This document shows, in pieces, positions 49,696 to 59,091 of a stretch of DNA of 64,000 bases. Source of the stretch: Sporomusaceae bacterium UBA7701 (GTDB lineage: Bacteria > Bacillota > Negativicutes > Sporomusales > UBA7701). The notes under the pieces were generated by a model. The model had not been told where the DNA came from and searched no databases. It worked only from the letters and a program-made list of their open reading frames with translations. Where the stretch lies: the NCBI GenBank assembly GCA_002482545.1, contig DLGF01000014.1, forward strand, positions 1 through 64,000, given 5' to 3'. Both the position numbers and the translations under genes were made by a program. Positions within the stretch are counted from its first letter, which is position 1, and each line of letters starts with the position of its first letter.

Positions 49696-50907
49696 CTAAT
49701 CGGCACCGCTATCGCGAACTCCGGTCTGGGGCTTGGCGCAACCGCCCGGCGTTTTCCATCCCAGGGTCTTCGCCATTGCGCCCGCGACCAGCAGCAAAAG
49801 GAAGGAATAACCGGCTAAAGAGACCTGGAAACTGCTGGCCGCCGCCACCTCCGTCATAATCGGCGGACCGGCCAGCATCCCGACGCCCCAGAACAGATAA
49901 TACGCTCCTGAAACGGTACCCTTGAAGGAATCGGGCACGCTTTCATTCAAGAAGGTCATGGAGGCAAGATAAAAGACCCCCGCCCCCAGGCCCGCCACCG
50001 CGAGCACCGGTAGAATCAGCGGGAAACCAAACAGCGGCGTGACGCCAATCCCCGCGGCGGCGATGAGCAGCCCCCAAATCATAAATATGCTCCGCCCGAA
50101 TCGATCCGATAACGGCCCGGTAATGACCTGGGACAAGCTTATCGCCACATAGAAAAGCGAAAAGAACAGGCCGAGCTGAGCAGGACTGAAAGCCTTCTCC
50201 TGAAGCAAAAACGCGGGAATCGCCGTAATAAAGCCTCCGTAGCCCGCCCCATACAGAGTGATTCCCAGCAAAGAAATCAATATCCGGCGCTGGCGGATCA
50301 ATCTTACCAGGCTGGGAAGATGCACCAGCCCGGCTGCCGGCACCGGCTTTCCCGCTTGGGCGGGGCTCTCCACCAGCAGCCAGATGGCAATCGCTCCCGC
50401 CAAACAGCTGAAAGCGTAAATCAGCGATACATCATGGTTCTTCCATACCTGAGCCAAAGTCACGCCGGAAATGGGTCCCAGCATAAGCCCGAAATGCATG
50501 GCCGCATTGTATATTCCCATTACCTGCCCTTTAGCCGAGGGAAACTTCAGCGACAAAAACGCCGGGGCCAAGGCCCAAACCGGGGCTTCGCCAGCGCCCT
50601 GCAAAAACCTGGCAAAAAATATGGTCTTGGAACTGGTTGCAAAGAAAAACACCAGCCCGGCCAAGAAACACAGCAAATATCCCAGGATCAGAAGCGGCTT
50701 GAAACCTGCCCTATCCGCCAAACTGCCGATAGGGACCTGGAGCATCAGATAGGAAAAAGCAAACGCCGACGCCAGATACCCTACCGACCGGCCGTTTCCA
50801 TCCAAATCGGCGATGCGCTGCGGCAGTACGGCGACGATCATTCCTACGCCGGTCATCATCAGCACCACCGCCAGAATCAAGCCTGCGAGAGTCTTGTCCC
50901 GAAGCAT
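49696..50907 (-). CDS. MFS transporter, 12-span
   Basis: A 403-aa major-facilitator permease. GNGRSVGYLASAFAFSYLML and the loop 2-3 motif GSLADRAGFKPLLILG (motif A) are intact, and GPLSDRFGRSIFMIWG repeats motif A in the second half. Of the sugar/drug-type MFS but with no identifiable substrate. AAGGAGATGG precedes the ATG. Confidence 0.88.
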   Translation of the reverse strand: MLRDKTLAGLILAVVLMMTGVGMIVAVLPQRIADLDGNGRSVGYLASAFAFSYLMLQVPIGSLADRAGFKPLLILGYLLCFLAGLVFFFATSSKTIFFARFLQGAGEAPVWALAPAFLSLKFPSAKGQVMGIYNAAMHFGLMLGPISGVTLAQVWKNHDVSLIYAFSCLAGAIAIWLLVESPAQAGKPVPAAGLVHLPSLVRLIRQRRILISLLGITLYGAGYGGFITAIPAFLLQEKAFSPAQLGLFFSLFYVAISLSQVITGPLSDRFGRSIFMIWGLLIAAAGIGVTPLFGFPLILPVLAVAGLGAGVFYLASMTFLNESVPDSFKGTVSGAYYLFWGVGMLAGPPIMTEVAAASSFQVSLAGYSFLLLLVAGAMAKTLGWKTPGGCAKPQTGVRDSGAD

Positions 50908-51160
50908 GCATATCCATCTCCTTCAGTTTATAAATATACTCGGAGTTGGCATTGCTTACGGGTTGCGGAGGTGGAAGCATCCTCGCCTTGCAGTCGTCCT
51001 TCCTTTGGATTATCCAATCATGCCCTTTCACCACGATGATATCCTCCTTTTATCTTTCTCTCGCGCCGGAATTGCGGAATGTCCCGCGCCGAGCGCGATC
51101 TTCCCGGCCTGGGAAAGATAGTCCTCGCGGCGGCGGCGATTGCCGGCCATAATTCATCGA

Positions 51161-51195
51161 AAAACAAAAAAGCCGCGCAACCCAACTGCGCGACT
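51161..51195 (-). terminator. Terminator of the short leftward transcript
   Basis: Read leftward: GTCGCGCAG-TTGGG-TTGCGCGGC, then TTTTTTGTTTTT. Confidence 0.75.
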
Positions 51196-51246
51196 GACCC
51201 ACAATCTAAGCTTCGCGGAAAACGGGGATCATGCTCTTGCCGGGAG

Positions 51247-51294
51247 CTATAGCCCTAACCTTATCCAATTCAGTGGCAAGAACAGCTTTAACAT
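51247..51294 (-). CDS. Possible 15-aa leader peptide
   Basis: GAGGAGG lies 9 bases before an ATG that opens MLKLFLPLNWIRLGL and stops at TAG. It is hydrophobic and short, and may be a leader peptide or a chance frame in a small RNA. The overlapping frame encodes a longer protein-like stretch but has no start codon. Confidence 0.3.
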   Translation of the reverse strand: MLKLFLPLNWIRLGL

Positions 51295-51330
51295 GGATTT
51301 TTTCCTCCTCAAACTGAATGAATCGGCCTC

Positions 51331-51360
51331 ATTATACAATCAATTGGTATTAATTGTCAA
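51331..51360 (-). promoter_or_regulatory. Consensus sigma-A promoter, leftward
   Basis: TTGACA (51360-51355), an 18-base spacer and TATAAT (51336-51331). Both hexamers match consensus exactly. Confidence 0.8.
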
Positions 51361-51437
51361 GAAGGAGCGACTGCTCCGCTCGATATTTGGTATAATATAG
51401 AATATGCACTAAACAAAATGCCTCCGGAGGTAAACAA

Positions 51438-52001
51438 ATGGACAGAGCGATTGCCCTGGAAATGCTGAACAGCTATGTGACCACTCCCCATATAATCAGG
51501 CATTCTTATGCGGTGGAAGCCGTGATGCGGGCGCTGGCGGCAAGACTGGAGCCGGACCAACTCGAACTGTGGGGCTTGGCCGGCCTCCTGCACGATCTGG
51601 ACAACGATTTGGTCGACTGGCGGTCCGATCTTTCGCTGCACGGGCCGAAAACCGTGGCGATTTTGCAGGAAAAAGGCCTGGGAAACGAAGCACTGTACCA
51701 TGCCATCCTGGCTCACAATCCGGCTAACGGGTCCAAAATCGAGACCGCCTTCGACCGGGCCATCTACGCCGCCGATCCCATCACCGGGTTTATCAACGCC
51801 ATCACGCTTGTCTATCCGGACAAGAAGATTCGCAGCGTAAAGGTCAAATCCATCATCAAGCGGATGGACGAGGTCCGCTTTGCCGCCGGAGCCAACCGGG
51901 AAGCCATGCGGTCCATCGAACGACTGGGCATACCATTCCCGGATTTCGCCGAGCTGTCGTTAAAGGCCATGAGCGATATAGCAGATATTCTGGAACTCTA
52001 G
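51438..52001 (+). CDS. HD-domain (HDIG-type) phosphohydrolase-like protein
   Basis: A 187-aa protein. H in IIRHSYAVEAVM, HD in GLLHDLDNDLVDW and H in AILAHNP supply the metal ligands. The overall layout matches the conserved HDIG-domain family found in Firmicutes. GGAGG precedes the ATG. Substrate unknown. Confidence 0.85.
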   Translation: MDRAIALEMLNSYVTTPHIIRHSYAVEAVMRALAARLEPDQLELWGLAGLLHDLDNDLVDWRSDLSLHGPKTVAILQEKGLGNEALYHAILAHNPANGSKIETAFDRAIYAADPITGFINAITLVYPDKKIRSVKVKSIIKRMDEVRFAAGANREAMRSIERLGIPFPDFAELSLKAMSDIADILEL

Positions 52002-52037
52002 CCAAAGGCTCCCGGCATTGCACGGGAGCCTTTGGCC
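52002..52037. terminator. Terminator between HD and CBS genes
   Basis: GCCAAAGGCTCCCG / CGGGAGCCTTTGGC, a 14-bp perfect stem overlapping the end of the HD gene region. Confidence 0.7.
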
Positions 52038-52070
52038 GCCTTTCTCCTCCGAACAATCTGAGGGCGACAG

Positions 52071-53396
52071 TTACCTATCGCTATCGTCCATATCAGCAGC
52101 CAGTTTGGAAACAATCACCTTGTCGATCCTCATCCTGTCCATATCCACAATTTCAAACTTGAGGTCGGCCCATTCAAAGCTGTCCCCGGTCTTGGGCATA
52201 CTTCCGATATAGGAAGTGATAAATCCTCCCACCGTCTGGTAGTGGTCCCTGTCCTCAGCCGGCATTTCTTCTATTTCGAATAACTCTTTGAATTCCTCGA
52301 TGGATAGCAGCCCATCCAGCAGCCATGAGTTATCATCCCTCTGGATGATCTCCGGGTCTTCCTCCCTTTCCTGCGGCAATTCGCCGACGAGTTGCTCGAG
52401 GATGTCGTGCAGGGTGACCAAACCGATCATCCCGCCGAATTCATCCATGACAAAAGCAATATGCATTCCGCTCTGCTGGAATTGTTCCAGAAGCTTGAAG
52501 GCCCGGAGACTGCGGGGAACAAATAGCGGCTCCTGGGTTTTCTCTTCTATGGGAAGAGTGGCCTGCCCGCGGGTTGCCAGGATATCCCGGATAAATACCA
52601 CGCCGACGATATCATCCAGGCTGCCTCTCGCCACCGGCAACATCGAGTGGCTGCTCTCGGTTATTGTCTGCCAAATTTGCGGATCGTCATCCTCCAGGTC
52701 AATCCAGTCAACCTGCGTTCGCGGGGTCATCAAGGCGGAAACCCGCAGGTCGCCGAGGCGAAACACCCTCTCGACAATCTCCCGCTCGGTTTCTTCAAAC
52801 GTTCCGATGGCCGCCCCTTCCGAAATCATAATCTTGATTTCTTCCTCGGTAACTCCCGGTTCCTTCGGCCCTTTTACTCGCAGCACTTTAAGCGCAAATT
52901 CGGTCGAAGCACTCAGCAACCGGACCAGCGGCGAGAAAGCCTTGGCGAAATACTTCATGGGAATGGCGATAAAGGCGGCAATGGGTTCGGGATTATTGAG
53001 CGCCATCTTCTTGGGCACCAGTTCACCGATAATGAGGGACACATAGGTGATGAGAGCAATAACGAGGACCATGCTAACCGCGTTGCTGTACGCTCCGATA
53101 AAGGGAAGCGGCTTGAGATAGACCGCAAAGGCTTGGGCTATGGTAGCTCCGCCGTAGGCTCCTGTCACAACCCCAATAGCGCTGATCCCCACCTGAACGG
53201 TGGACAGCAGTTGGGTAGGATCATTGGCCAACTCCAGCGCCGCTTTCGCTCCTGAGCTGCCGTCAGCCGCTTTTCTCTCCAAGCGGGCCTTGCGGGACGA
53301 TACAATGGCGATCTCGGTCATCGCAAAGATACCATTAGCAATAATCAGCATGAAAATAATAACCATCTCAAGGCCGATTGATGGGTCTGTGTCCAA
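52071..53396 (-). CDS. CNNM/HlyC-CorC family CBS-domain protein
   Basis: A 441-aa membrane protein. The N-terminal CNNM (DUF21) region has three or four spans (IIFMLIIANGIFAMTEIAIV). Two CBS domains follow (MTPRTQVDWIDLEDDD and VVFIRDILA onward), then a CorC/HlyC transporter-associated domain at the C-terminus (DGLLSIEEFKELF). The family is linked to magnesium or cobalt efflux; old hemolysin names are unreliable. Start is TTG at 53396. Confidence 0.9.
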   Translation of the reverse strand: MDTDPSIGLEMVIIFMLIIANGIFAMTEIAIVSSRKARLERKAADGSSGAKAALELANDPTQLLSTVQVGISAIGVVTGAYGGATIAQAFAVYLKPLPFIGAYSNAVSMVLVIALITYVSLIIGELVPKKMALNNPEPIAAFIAIPMKYFAKAFSPLVRLLSASTEFALKVLRVKGPKEPGVTEEEIKIMISEGAAIGTFEETEREIVERVFRLGDLRVSALMTPRTQVDWIDLEDDDPQIWQTITESSHSMLPVARGSLDDIVGVVFIRDILATRGQATLPIEEKTQEPLFVPRSLRAFKLLEQFQQSGMHIAFVMDEFGGMIGLVTLHDILEQLVGELPQEREEDPEIIQRDDNSWLLDGLLSIEEFKELFEIEEMPAEDRDHYQTVGGFITSYIGSMPKTGDSFEWADLKFEIVDMDRMRIDKVIVSKLAADMDDSDR

Positions 53397-53581
53397 GTTT
53401 CTCTTCCAACTCCTTTTTTAAGTAAGGATTTTTTTCTAATTATACCATTATTATACCATTAGTTTGCCCAAAGCTGTACTTTAGCGCCCCTTTCCGGCTG
53501 TTTTTATCATTATTAAATTTCCAATACGCGGAGCGTCCGGCTCCCGGCCTGCGCCGGTGCGGGAATATGGCGGAATAAATA

Positions 53582-53613
53582 GGCAAAGGCGCCCTTGTCA
53601 AGGCGCCTTTGCC
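53582..53613 (-). terminator. Terminator after the 64-aa gene
   Basis: GGCAAAGGCGCC / GGCGCCTTTGCC, 12-bp stem with an 8-base loop, just past the leftward stop. Confidence 0.7.
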
Positions 53614-53618
53614 ACTTG

Positions 53619-53813
53619 CTATTCTTTCGGCAACTCGGAAGAGCTCTTCTTATACAGTAACTGACGCTCTTGCAAGGCCTTCTGACGAATAATCGAATGA
53701 AGGATCGCCGACGCGTCGGAAATAGTCTCTTGCGCCAGGCGCTCAACGGTCGCCTGGTCGGCTGCCGGAAGATTGGCCTTGAACGCATCCATTACCTTAG
53801 CCTTATCAATCAT
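53619..53813 (-). CDS. Hypothetical protein, 64 aa
   Basis: MIDKAKVMDAFKANLPAADQ at the start, a mostly helical soluble protein ending KKSSSELPKE. GGAGGG lies upstream of the ATG and a terminator follows. It is the last gene before the response regulator on the same strand. Family not recognised. Confidence 0.6.
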   Translation of the reverse strand: MIDKAKVMDAFKANLPAADQATVERLAQETISDASAILHSIIRQKALQERQLLYKKSSSELPKE

Positions 53814-53866
53814 ACATATCCCTCCCCATCACATAGCAAATCAAACATAGTTTACGCCCGGCATTC

Positions 53867-54229
53867 CTACTTGGCCAGTACTCTCGCCATTGCTTCGAGC
53901 ACCCGTTCCGGCTGGAACGGCTTTACAATAAAATCCGACGCGCCGGCCTTGATTGCATCCAGCACCATGGCTTGCTGCCCCATCGCGCTGCACATGACAA
54001 TCCGCGCTCGGGGATCGACGCTTTTAATCTGCCGGACCGCGGTTATGCCGTCCATGTCCGGCATGGTAATATCCATGGTGACGATATCAGGCCAAAGCTC
54101 CCGGTATTGTTGAACTCCCCTGTCGCCATTCTCCACCTCTCCGACTACTTCGAACCCATTATTGCTAAGAATGTTGCGCAGCATCATCCGCATAAACGCT
54201 GCGTCATCGACAATCAGAACCCTTGCCAT
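53867..54229 (-). CDS. cheY: CheY-like single-domain response regulator
   Basis: A 120-aa receiver domain. Acidic pocket VLIVDDAAFMRMML, phospho-acceptor Asp in IVTMDITMPDMDGI (about residue 53), the Ser of VMCSAMGQ and Lys of VKPFQPERV are intact. It lies beside a chemoreceptor and resembles Firmicute CheY that binds the flagellar switch. Confidence 0.88.
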   Translation of the reverse strand: MARVLIVDDAAFMRMMLRNILSNNGFEVVGEVENGDRGVQQYRELWPDIVTMDITMPDMDGITAVRQIKSVDPRARIVMCSAMGQQAMVLDAIKAGASDFIVKPFQPERVLEAMARVLAK

Positions 54230-54318
54230 AAAGCCTCCGTCATCCTATAGGATTTTATTGTGAAGATCAGCGCAGGCGGCCAGAGCCGCCATTTGCAGTT
54301 TGATTATCCCGCCGGCGC

Positions 54319-56286
54319 CTAAATCCGGAAACGGCGAATCGCCGACTGCAGTTCCGCCGCCAGATTCGCCAGAGCCTGGCTGGAAGAAGCGATCTCCTGC
54401 ATGGAAGCGGATTGCTCCTCGGTAGCCGCCGAGACGGTTTGCGCCTGCAGGGAGGCATCCTGCGTCACGGCGGTAATATCATGGATCGAAGTACTAACCT
54501 GCTGGCTGCTTTCCGAAAGCATGCTTATGGAATTGGAAATGACTTTGACCTGGGCCGTCACCTGGGAGACAATGCGAGCAATATCGTTGAACGTATTCCC
54601 GGCGGTATTGACCAATTCCACTCCCTGCTTAACGTCCACGGCTTCTTCAGAGGTTATCCGCACGGCATTGGCGATACTCTCATGATTATCCCTGATCATA
54701 TCGGTAATACTTCTGGCCGCTTCCTGGCTTTGTTCGGCCAGCTTTCGCACTTCTTCCGCCACCACCGCGAAACCGCGGCCCTGTTCGCCGGCCCGGGCCG
54801 CTTCAATGGCCGCATTGAGGGCCAGCAAATTGGTCTGGCCGGCAATGTTGGCGATTACCTCCACAACCTCGGCGATTTTATCGGAACTCGCCGCCAGTTC
54901 ATTCACCGCGTCCTGGACCTTGAGCGAACTCTCGCCGACTTTACTCATCTGGGTTACGGCCCGGTTGACCACCTCATTGCCTGAAGCGGCGTTCGCCGTT
55001 GCGGTTTCGGCCAGGCGGCCGGCATTATCCGTGTTGGTTACCATTTGCTGCATTTTGACGGCCATTGCTTCGATAACCGTCCGCGCCTGGTCGACCGCGC
55101 CTACTTGCCGCTGCGTTCCTGCCGCGACTCCGGCGATGGTTCCCGCGACCTGAGTCGCCGCATGCGCCGATTGGTCGGCGCTGGCGCTCAGTTCTTCCGC
55201 TGAGGCTGCTACCAGTTCCGCAGTATTTCCCACTTGCTTCACCAGGCCGCGCAGCTGGCCGACCATGGAATTGAAGGCCTCGGAGAGCTCTCCGATCTCA
55301 TCCTTTGAGTTCACCGCCGCTTGCTCTAGCGTCAGGTCCCCGCCGGCGACCTGCTTGGCGCTGGCGGTCAACGTCCCGACTTGTTTGGTAATACTGCGGG
55401 AAATACACCATACGGCAAGCAGCAGCAACAGGATGCTGACTGTCGTCAATACGCCGAACTGATATTTGAGTCCCGCTACCGCCTTATAGGCCTGCTCTTC
55501 CGGGACCGTCACCGCGAGCGTCCACTGCGTGGCGGGAATCCTGGTATAATACATTATTTTCTTTTGTCCCTCGTATTCATAGGCATACGAGCCGGAGGCG
55601 CCGGCCAGTATGCTCTGGCTGCTGTCCTTGAAGGCGGGGATATCTTTTAAATTTTGGGATATCAGTTGCTGGTTGGGATGGGCCAGGATAATCCCGCTCT
55701 GGTCGACGATGAACCCATAGCCGACTCCGTCAAGATTGATATCCTTTATCCGCTTATTCAGGATATCCAGGGAAATATCAATTCCTACAACCCCCGTCAC
55801 CACGTTGGCGGGGCTCTTCAATGGCGCTGCCGCCGATACGATATACTTCTTCGTGAGAGCGTCCACATAAGCGTCCGTAAATATAACCGACCCCTTTTCC
55901 TTAGCCTTTTGATACCAGCTGCGGGTACGGGGATCATAGCCCGCGGGCAGGGTCGATTCTTCCCCGTCCAGGAATTTCCCGTTCTCCAGGCCTACGTACA
56001 GATTCATCAAATCAGGATCGTCCTTATAATTCTTCAAGAACGCCACCGGTATCTCGCCATTGCCGACAACCTGCCGGATCGTGCCGCCGGTGACTTCCGT
56101 CGAGCGGGCCTTGGTCATCAGCCAGCCGTCCAGTTGCTGCGCATGGGAGTGGGCGACCGCCGCCATGGCGGAATGGATGTTTTCCAAAGCCTGCTTCTGA
56201 ACGGAAAGATAGCCGACAAGGGCAACCGCCAAGAGGGCCACACCGGTCAAAAGAGAAACCAGCATAAACTTCATCCGCAATTTCAT
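54319..56286 (-). CDS. Methyl-accepting chemotaxis protein with Cache sensor
   Basis: A 655-aa receptor. Signal anchor (FMLVSLLTGVALLAVALVGY), a periplasmic dCache-type domain (about residues 35-270) containing DPRTRSWYQKAKEKGSVIFT, a second span (VLTTVSILLLLLAVWCIS), HAMP, and the signalling hairpin with RGFAVVAEEVRKLAEQSQEA. The start at 56286 follows AAAGGAGA; the upstream in-frame ATG lacks a site. Ligand unknown. Confidence 0.92.
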   Translation of the reverse strand: MKLRMKFMLVSLLTGVALLAVALVGYLSVQKQALENIHSAMAAVAHSHAQQLDGWLMTKARSTEVTGGTIRQVVGNGEIPVAFLKNYKDDPDLMNLYVGLENGKFLDGEESTLPAGYDPRTRSWYQKAKEKGSVIFTDAYVDALTKKYIVSAAAPLKSPANVVTGVVGIDISLDILNKRIKDINLDGVGYGFIVDQSGIILAHPNQQLISQNLKDIPAFKDSSQSILAGASGSYAYEYEGQKKIMYYTRIPATQWTLAVTVPEEQAYKAVAGLKYQFGVLTTVSILLLLLAVWCISRSITKQVGTLTASAKQVAGGDLTLEQAAVNSKDEIGELSEAFNSMVGQLRGLVKQVGNTAELVAASAEELSASADQSAHAATQVAGTIAGVAAGTQRQVGAVDQARTVIEAMAVKMQQMVTNTDNAGRLAETATANAASGNEVVNRAVTQMSKVGESSLKVQDAVNELAASSDKIAEVVEVIANIAGQTNLLALNAAIEAARAGEQGRGFAVVAEEVRKLAEQSQEAARSITDMIRDNHESIANAVRITSEEAVDVKQGVELVNTAGNTFNDIARIVSQVTAQVKVISNSISMLSESSQQVSTSIHDITAVTQDASLQAQTVSAATEEQSASMQEIASSSQALANLAAELQSAIRRFRI

Positions 56287-56737
56287 CGTTTCATCTCCTT
56301 TTCCAAGTCGGATTTTATGTAACAACCTAAGCAGCAAGCCTTACCATCCAGCGCCTCTCAGAAACCTCCCCGTAAATAAAAAACCGCCCGATTGCTATTA
56401 GACAAAACTTCCTTAGCAACCTGGCAGTCATAGACATCCTGTCCTTAGACCCATAGCTTTGCGCCCCTGCCTTTCGACAAGTTTGCCCATCGATCTGCAG
56501 TTTTCCAACAAATAATTACAGAATTCTACCTCTAATATTGGATAATCTGGTGCATAATTCCTCCTGCGCGATTCAATCCTTTTTTCATTTACATCAATTT
56601 TCAAACAGGAGAACCAGTTATGAGCGCCTTGCCCGAAGGCATGAAGAAGGAAACGGGAGATCTCTGAGCAACTCAGAAACCTCCCGTTTCCTTCTTAAAC
56701 TTAAAAGCAGGCCGGAAAGGGCTGCACCCTCCTTTGC
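56287..56737. other. Interval between map and the chemoreceptor
   Basis: A 451-base gap with the map terminator (56644-56696). The rest, about 350 bases, shows no credible gene or recognisable RNA class. Confidence 0.5.
56644..56696 (-). terminator. Long hairpin after map
   Basis: AAGAAGGAAACGGGAG / CTCCCGTTTCCTTCTT, a 16-bp perfect stem with a 21-base loop that itself pairs CTGAG/CTCAG. About 40 bases past the map stop. Confidence 0.7.
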
Positions 56738-57484
56738 CTATAACTGGGTTAAAATAACCGCGTCTCCCTCCGTTATAGCGATGGTATGCTCATACTGGAC
56801 GCAGATGGAACCGTCTGCCGTGCGCGCCGTCCAGCCGTCCGGGTCGACCTTCATCTTCCAGCCGCCGTTCGTAATCATCGGCTCGATGGCGATCGTCAGG
56901 CCGGGCATAATCAAAACCCCTCTTCCCTGGTGGCCATAATGGGGTACCTGCGGGTCCTCCCATAAGCTGCGGCCTACCCCATGGCCGCAAAAATCACGGA
57001 TAACACCGTAATGATGCTTTTCGGCATGACTCTGGATAGTGGCCCCGATGTCGCCGATCCGGTTCCCGCCACGGGCTTTTTCAATTCCCAGAAACAGGCA
57101 TTCCTTGGTCACCCTCATCAATCGCTCGATTTCCGGCGACACCTTGCCCACCGCATAGGACCAGGCCGAATCCCCGTGATAGCCCTTGATGCTTGCCCCG
57201 ACGTCAATGGTAATGACATCGCCGGATTTCAGCGGACGCGAATCGGGAATCCCGTGGCAGATGACATCGTTCACCGCGGTGCAAATGGCGGCGGGGAATC
57301 CTTGATGTCCCTTAAAGCTCGGAATAGCCCCCGAACGTTTGATAAAGTCCTCCGCTATGCCGTCCAGCTCCTTGGTGGTAATCCCGGGCCGGATTTTTTC
57401 CTTTAGAAGGGCATGGCACTCCGCTACAATTCTTCCCGCTTCTTTCATGATGGCAATTTCTCTGGCTGATTTATAAATGGTCAT
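56738..57484 (-). CDS. map: Methionine aminopeptidase, type I
   Basis: A 248-aa metalloprotease that removes initiator Met. The metal ligands are seen in DVGASIKGYHGDSAW (two Asp region), GHGVGRSLWEDP (His), AIEPMIT (Glu) and CVQYEHTIA (Glu). The HGVGRSLWEDPQVPHYG loop is slightly unlike the E. coli form but typical of Firmicute extra copies. It stands apart from ribosomal genes, so a second map may exist elsewhere. Confidence 0.92.
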   Translation of the reverse strand: MTIYKSAREIAIMKEAGRIVAECHALLKEKIRPGITTKELDGIAEDFIKRSGAIPSFKGHQGFPAAICTAVNDVICHGIPDSRPLKSGDVITIDVGASIKGYHGDSAWSYAVGKVSPEIERLMRVTKECLFLGIEKARGGNRIGDIGATIQSHAEKHHYGVIRDFCGHGVGRSLWEDPQVPHYGHQGRGVLIMPGLTIAIEPMITNGGWKMKVDPDGWTARTADGSICVQYEHTIAITEGDAVILTQL

Positions 57485-57552
57485 TCTATCGTCTCCAAAC
57501 TGAATTAGTTAATACCGGTTATCGGTTACGGCAGCTACAATCCCTCTGCAGC

Positions 57553-58170
57553 TTAGCCGGGCAATATGTAACAGTAGACGGTTATAAAATGGGCTACGCT
57601 TCCGGCAAGGACAAACAAGTGCCAAATCGCATGATTGTACGGGATCCGGCGGTAAAGATAAAACAGCGCGCCTACGGTGTACAGGACGCCGCCGCCGATA
57701 AGCCAGCAAAGCCCGGTTGACGGCAGGGCGGCCACCAGCGGTTTGATCAACAGCAACATGAGCCACCCCATGATGATGTAACAGATCGTGGATAATATTT
57801 TGAACCGGTTGACAAAAAAGAACTGGAAAATGACGCCGATCAGGGCCAGCCCCCAAACCACCCCGAACACCGTCCAGCCCAGCGCGCCGCGGAACAGCAC
57901 CAGCGTAAAGGGCGTATAGGTCCCGGCAATCAACAGGTAAATCGCCGCATGGTCGAAAATCTTAAAAATATATTTAAGTCTTTCATTGCTGAAGCTGTGG
58001 TAAAGGGTGGAAGCCAGATATAGCAGAACCAGCGAAGTGCCGTAGATGCTGGAACTTACGAGATGCCACATGTCGCCGTGCAGGAGCGACGATACCAGGA
58101 GGATAATAAGCCCGGCCAGCGCCAGCAAGGTGCCGATGCCATGCGTTACCGCATTTAATCGCTCTTCCAT
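57553..58170 (-). CDS. Hemolysin III / TrhA family membrane protein
   Basis: A 205-aa protein with seven spans. ERLNAVTHGIGTLLALAG and SLVLLYLASTLYHSF at the N-terminus and HLFVLAGSVAHFITVYCY at the C-terminus carry the His residues of the PAQR/HlyIII superfamily. In B. subtilis and E. coli the family affects membrane lipid or energetics. GGAGGC precedes the ATG. Confidence 0.88.
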   Translation of the reverse strand: MEERLNAVTHGIGTLLALAGLIILLVSSLLHGDMWHLVSSSIYGTSLVLLYLASTLYHSFSNERLKYIFKIFDHAAIYLLIAGTYTPFTLVLFRGALGWTVFGVVWGLALIGVIFQFFFVNRFKILSTICYIIMGWLMLLLIKPLVAALPSTGLCWLIGGGVLYTVGALFYLYRRIPYNHAIWHLFVLAGSVAHFITVYCYILPG

Positions 58171-58308
58171 ACAAGCCTCCCAGGAGGGAATTTTCTCTGG
58201 CGGTCTGGCGCTTTTGGACGTGGTGCGCCCATATATGTATTATGTGCCAGACGCATCATTTAGACGGCCTCCTTTTTAATTATATCACAACCACGGACAA
58301 ACTGGCCC

Positions 58309-58521
58309 ATGAAGTACCTGTTCCCGGCATATAAAACGGCAGACCCGGTTTTTCCAGAGGTCCGCCGTTTTTATTGGCAGGTTTCGGACGGCAAGGCTGA
58401 AGCGTACTGCTGCCGGAAGACGGCGGGAAGCGGTCCTACCGGCGCCTATTCTCCGCTTTCGCCAGGGGGCTTGTTTTCAGAAACAGCCAGGTGGCGAACA
58501 GCCACCATGCCAGGAAGGTAA
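58309..58521 (+). pseudogene. Possible remnant of the 63-aa protein family
   Basis: In frame, RRFYWQVSDGKAEAYCCRKT lines up with LWYVVDGKVELFCWQETD of the 63-aa genes at 41.6-42.3 kb (W/V-V-D-G-K-x-E-x-x-C). The match then ends (GSGPTGA) and the rest is unrelated. No good ribosome site at its start. The 42-kb unit may have left a degenerate trace, but the match is short. Confidence 0.3.
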
Positions 58522-58921
58522 AAAAGGCAAACCCCGGGTAGACCCATTCGCGAAAATCAAAGAGCCCGGCATTTCGTACCAGGAGGCCGTAGCCGACGCT
58601 GAATGCCGCAAAGGTAACGACATAGAAATAGCGAAACCACCGCCGGTTCGGCAGGAAACGGAGATAGAGCATAACGACGGCGATCCAGCATAACGGCGAA
58701 AGGAAGTTCAGCCCCAGCACGTTAAAGATGCCTGCGTTCTTGAACACAATGATATGGAAAACGTTCTGGTAGAGACCGACCGTTACCATATCTCCGAGCG
58801 CCCCGACCAGCACTCCGTAAATAAGGTACTCTTTATAGTCCTCGCGGGGAATGAACAGGAGTGTAAACAAAAATACAATCAGCAAGAATACCGGGTAAAA
58901 GAGGGTTGCAATCCAATCCAT
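58436..58921 (-). CDS. Five-span membrane protein (CBO0543-like)
   Basis: A 161-aa protein with about five hydrophobic spans, beginning MDWIATLFYPVFLLIVFLFT and with a conserved-looking YLIYGVLVGALGDMVTVG. Resembles the CBO0543 group of small membrane proteins in spore-formers; function unknown. A weak ribosome site precedes the ATG. Confidence 0.6.
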   Translation of the reverse strand: MDWIATLFYPVFLLIVFLFTLLFIPREDYKEYLIYGVLVGALGDMVTVGLYQNVFHIIVFKNAGIFNVLGLNFLSPLCWIAVVMLYLRFLPNRRWFRYFYVVTFAAFSVGYGLLVRNAGLFDFREWVYPGFAFFTFLAWWLFATWLFLKTSPLAKAENRRR

Positions 58922-59091
58922 AGACCCACTGCCTCTCCTCGGTTGATATATGCGCTTTAAATGTAATATCTCCCGAATAGCCGTCCGGTTATTCCTGCCG
59001 GTCGCCCTCCAGTCACGCCGCTTTGACGCAGTGCTCTCCTGGCCCCGCCCGGACAGTCCGGCATAGCATCCTGCCGTATGGGCACAAAAAA

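Larger units (their letters stand above)
50908..51437. other. Interval with a promoter and a short leftward transcript
   Basis: A 530-base gap. It holds a near-perfect leftward promoter (51331-51360), a ribosome-site-like GAGGAGG, a 15-codon frame, and a terminator at 51161-51195. The remainder (50908-51160) leads toward the MFS start and contains no clear gene. Confidence 0.55.

Noticed and set aside
49500..49859. Rightward frames before and across the end of the MFS gene
   Set aside because: No ribosome site or motif, and the rightward terminator at 49624 falls inside them.
50711..51034. 107-codon frame with GTG start after GGAGG, upstream of and into the MFS gene
   Set aside because: It runs into the MFS frame and has no conserved look. 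The MFS start has its own ribosome site. A short peptide ending early cannot be excluded.
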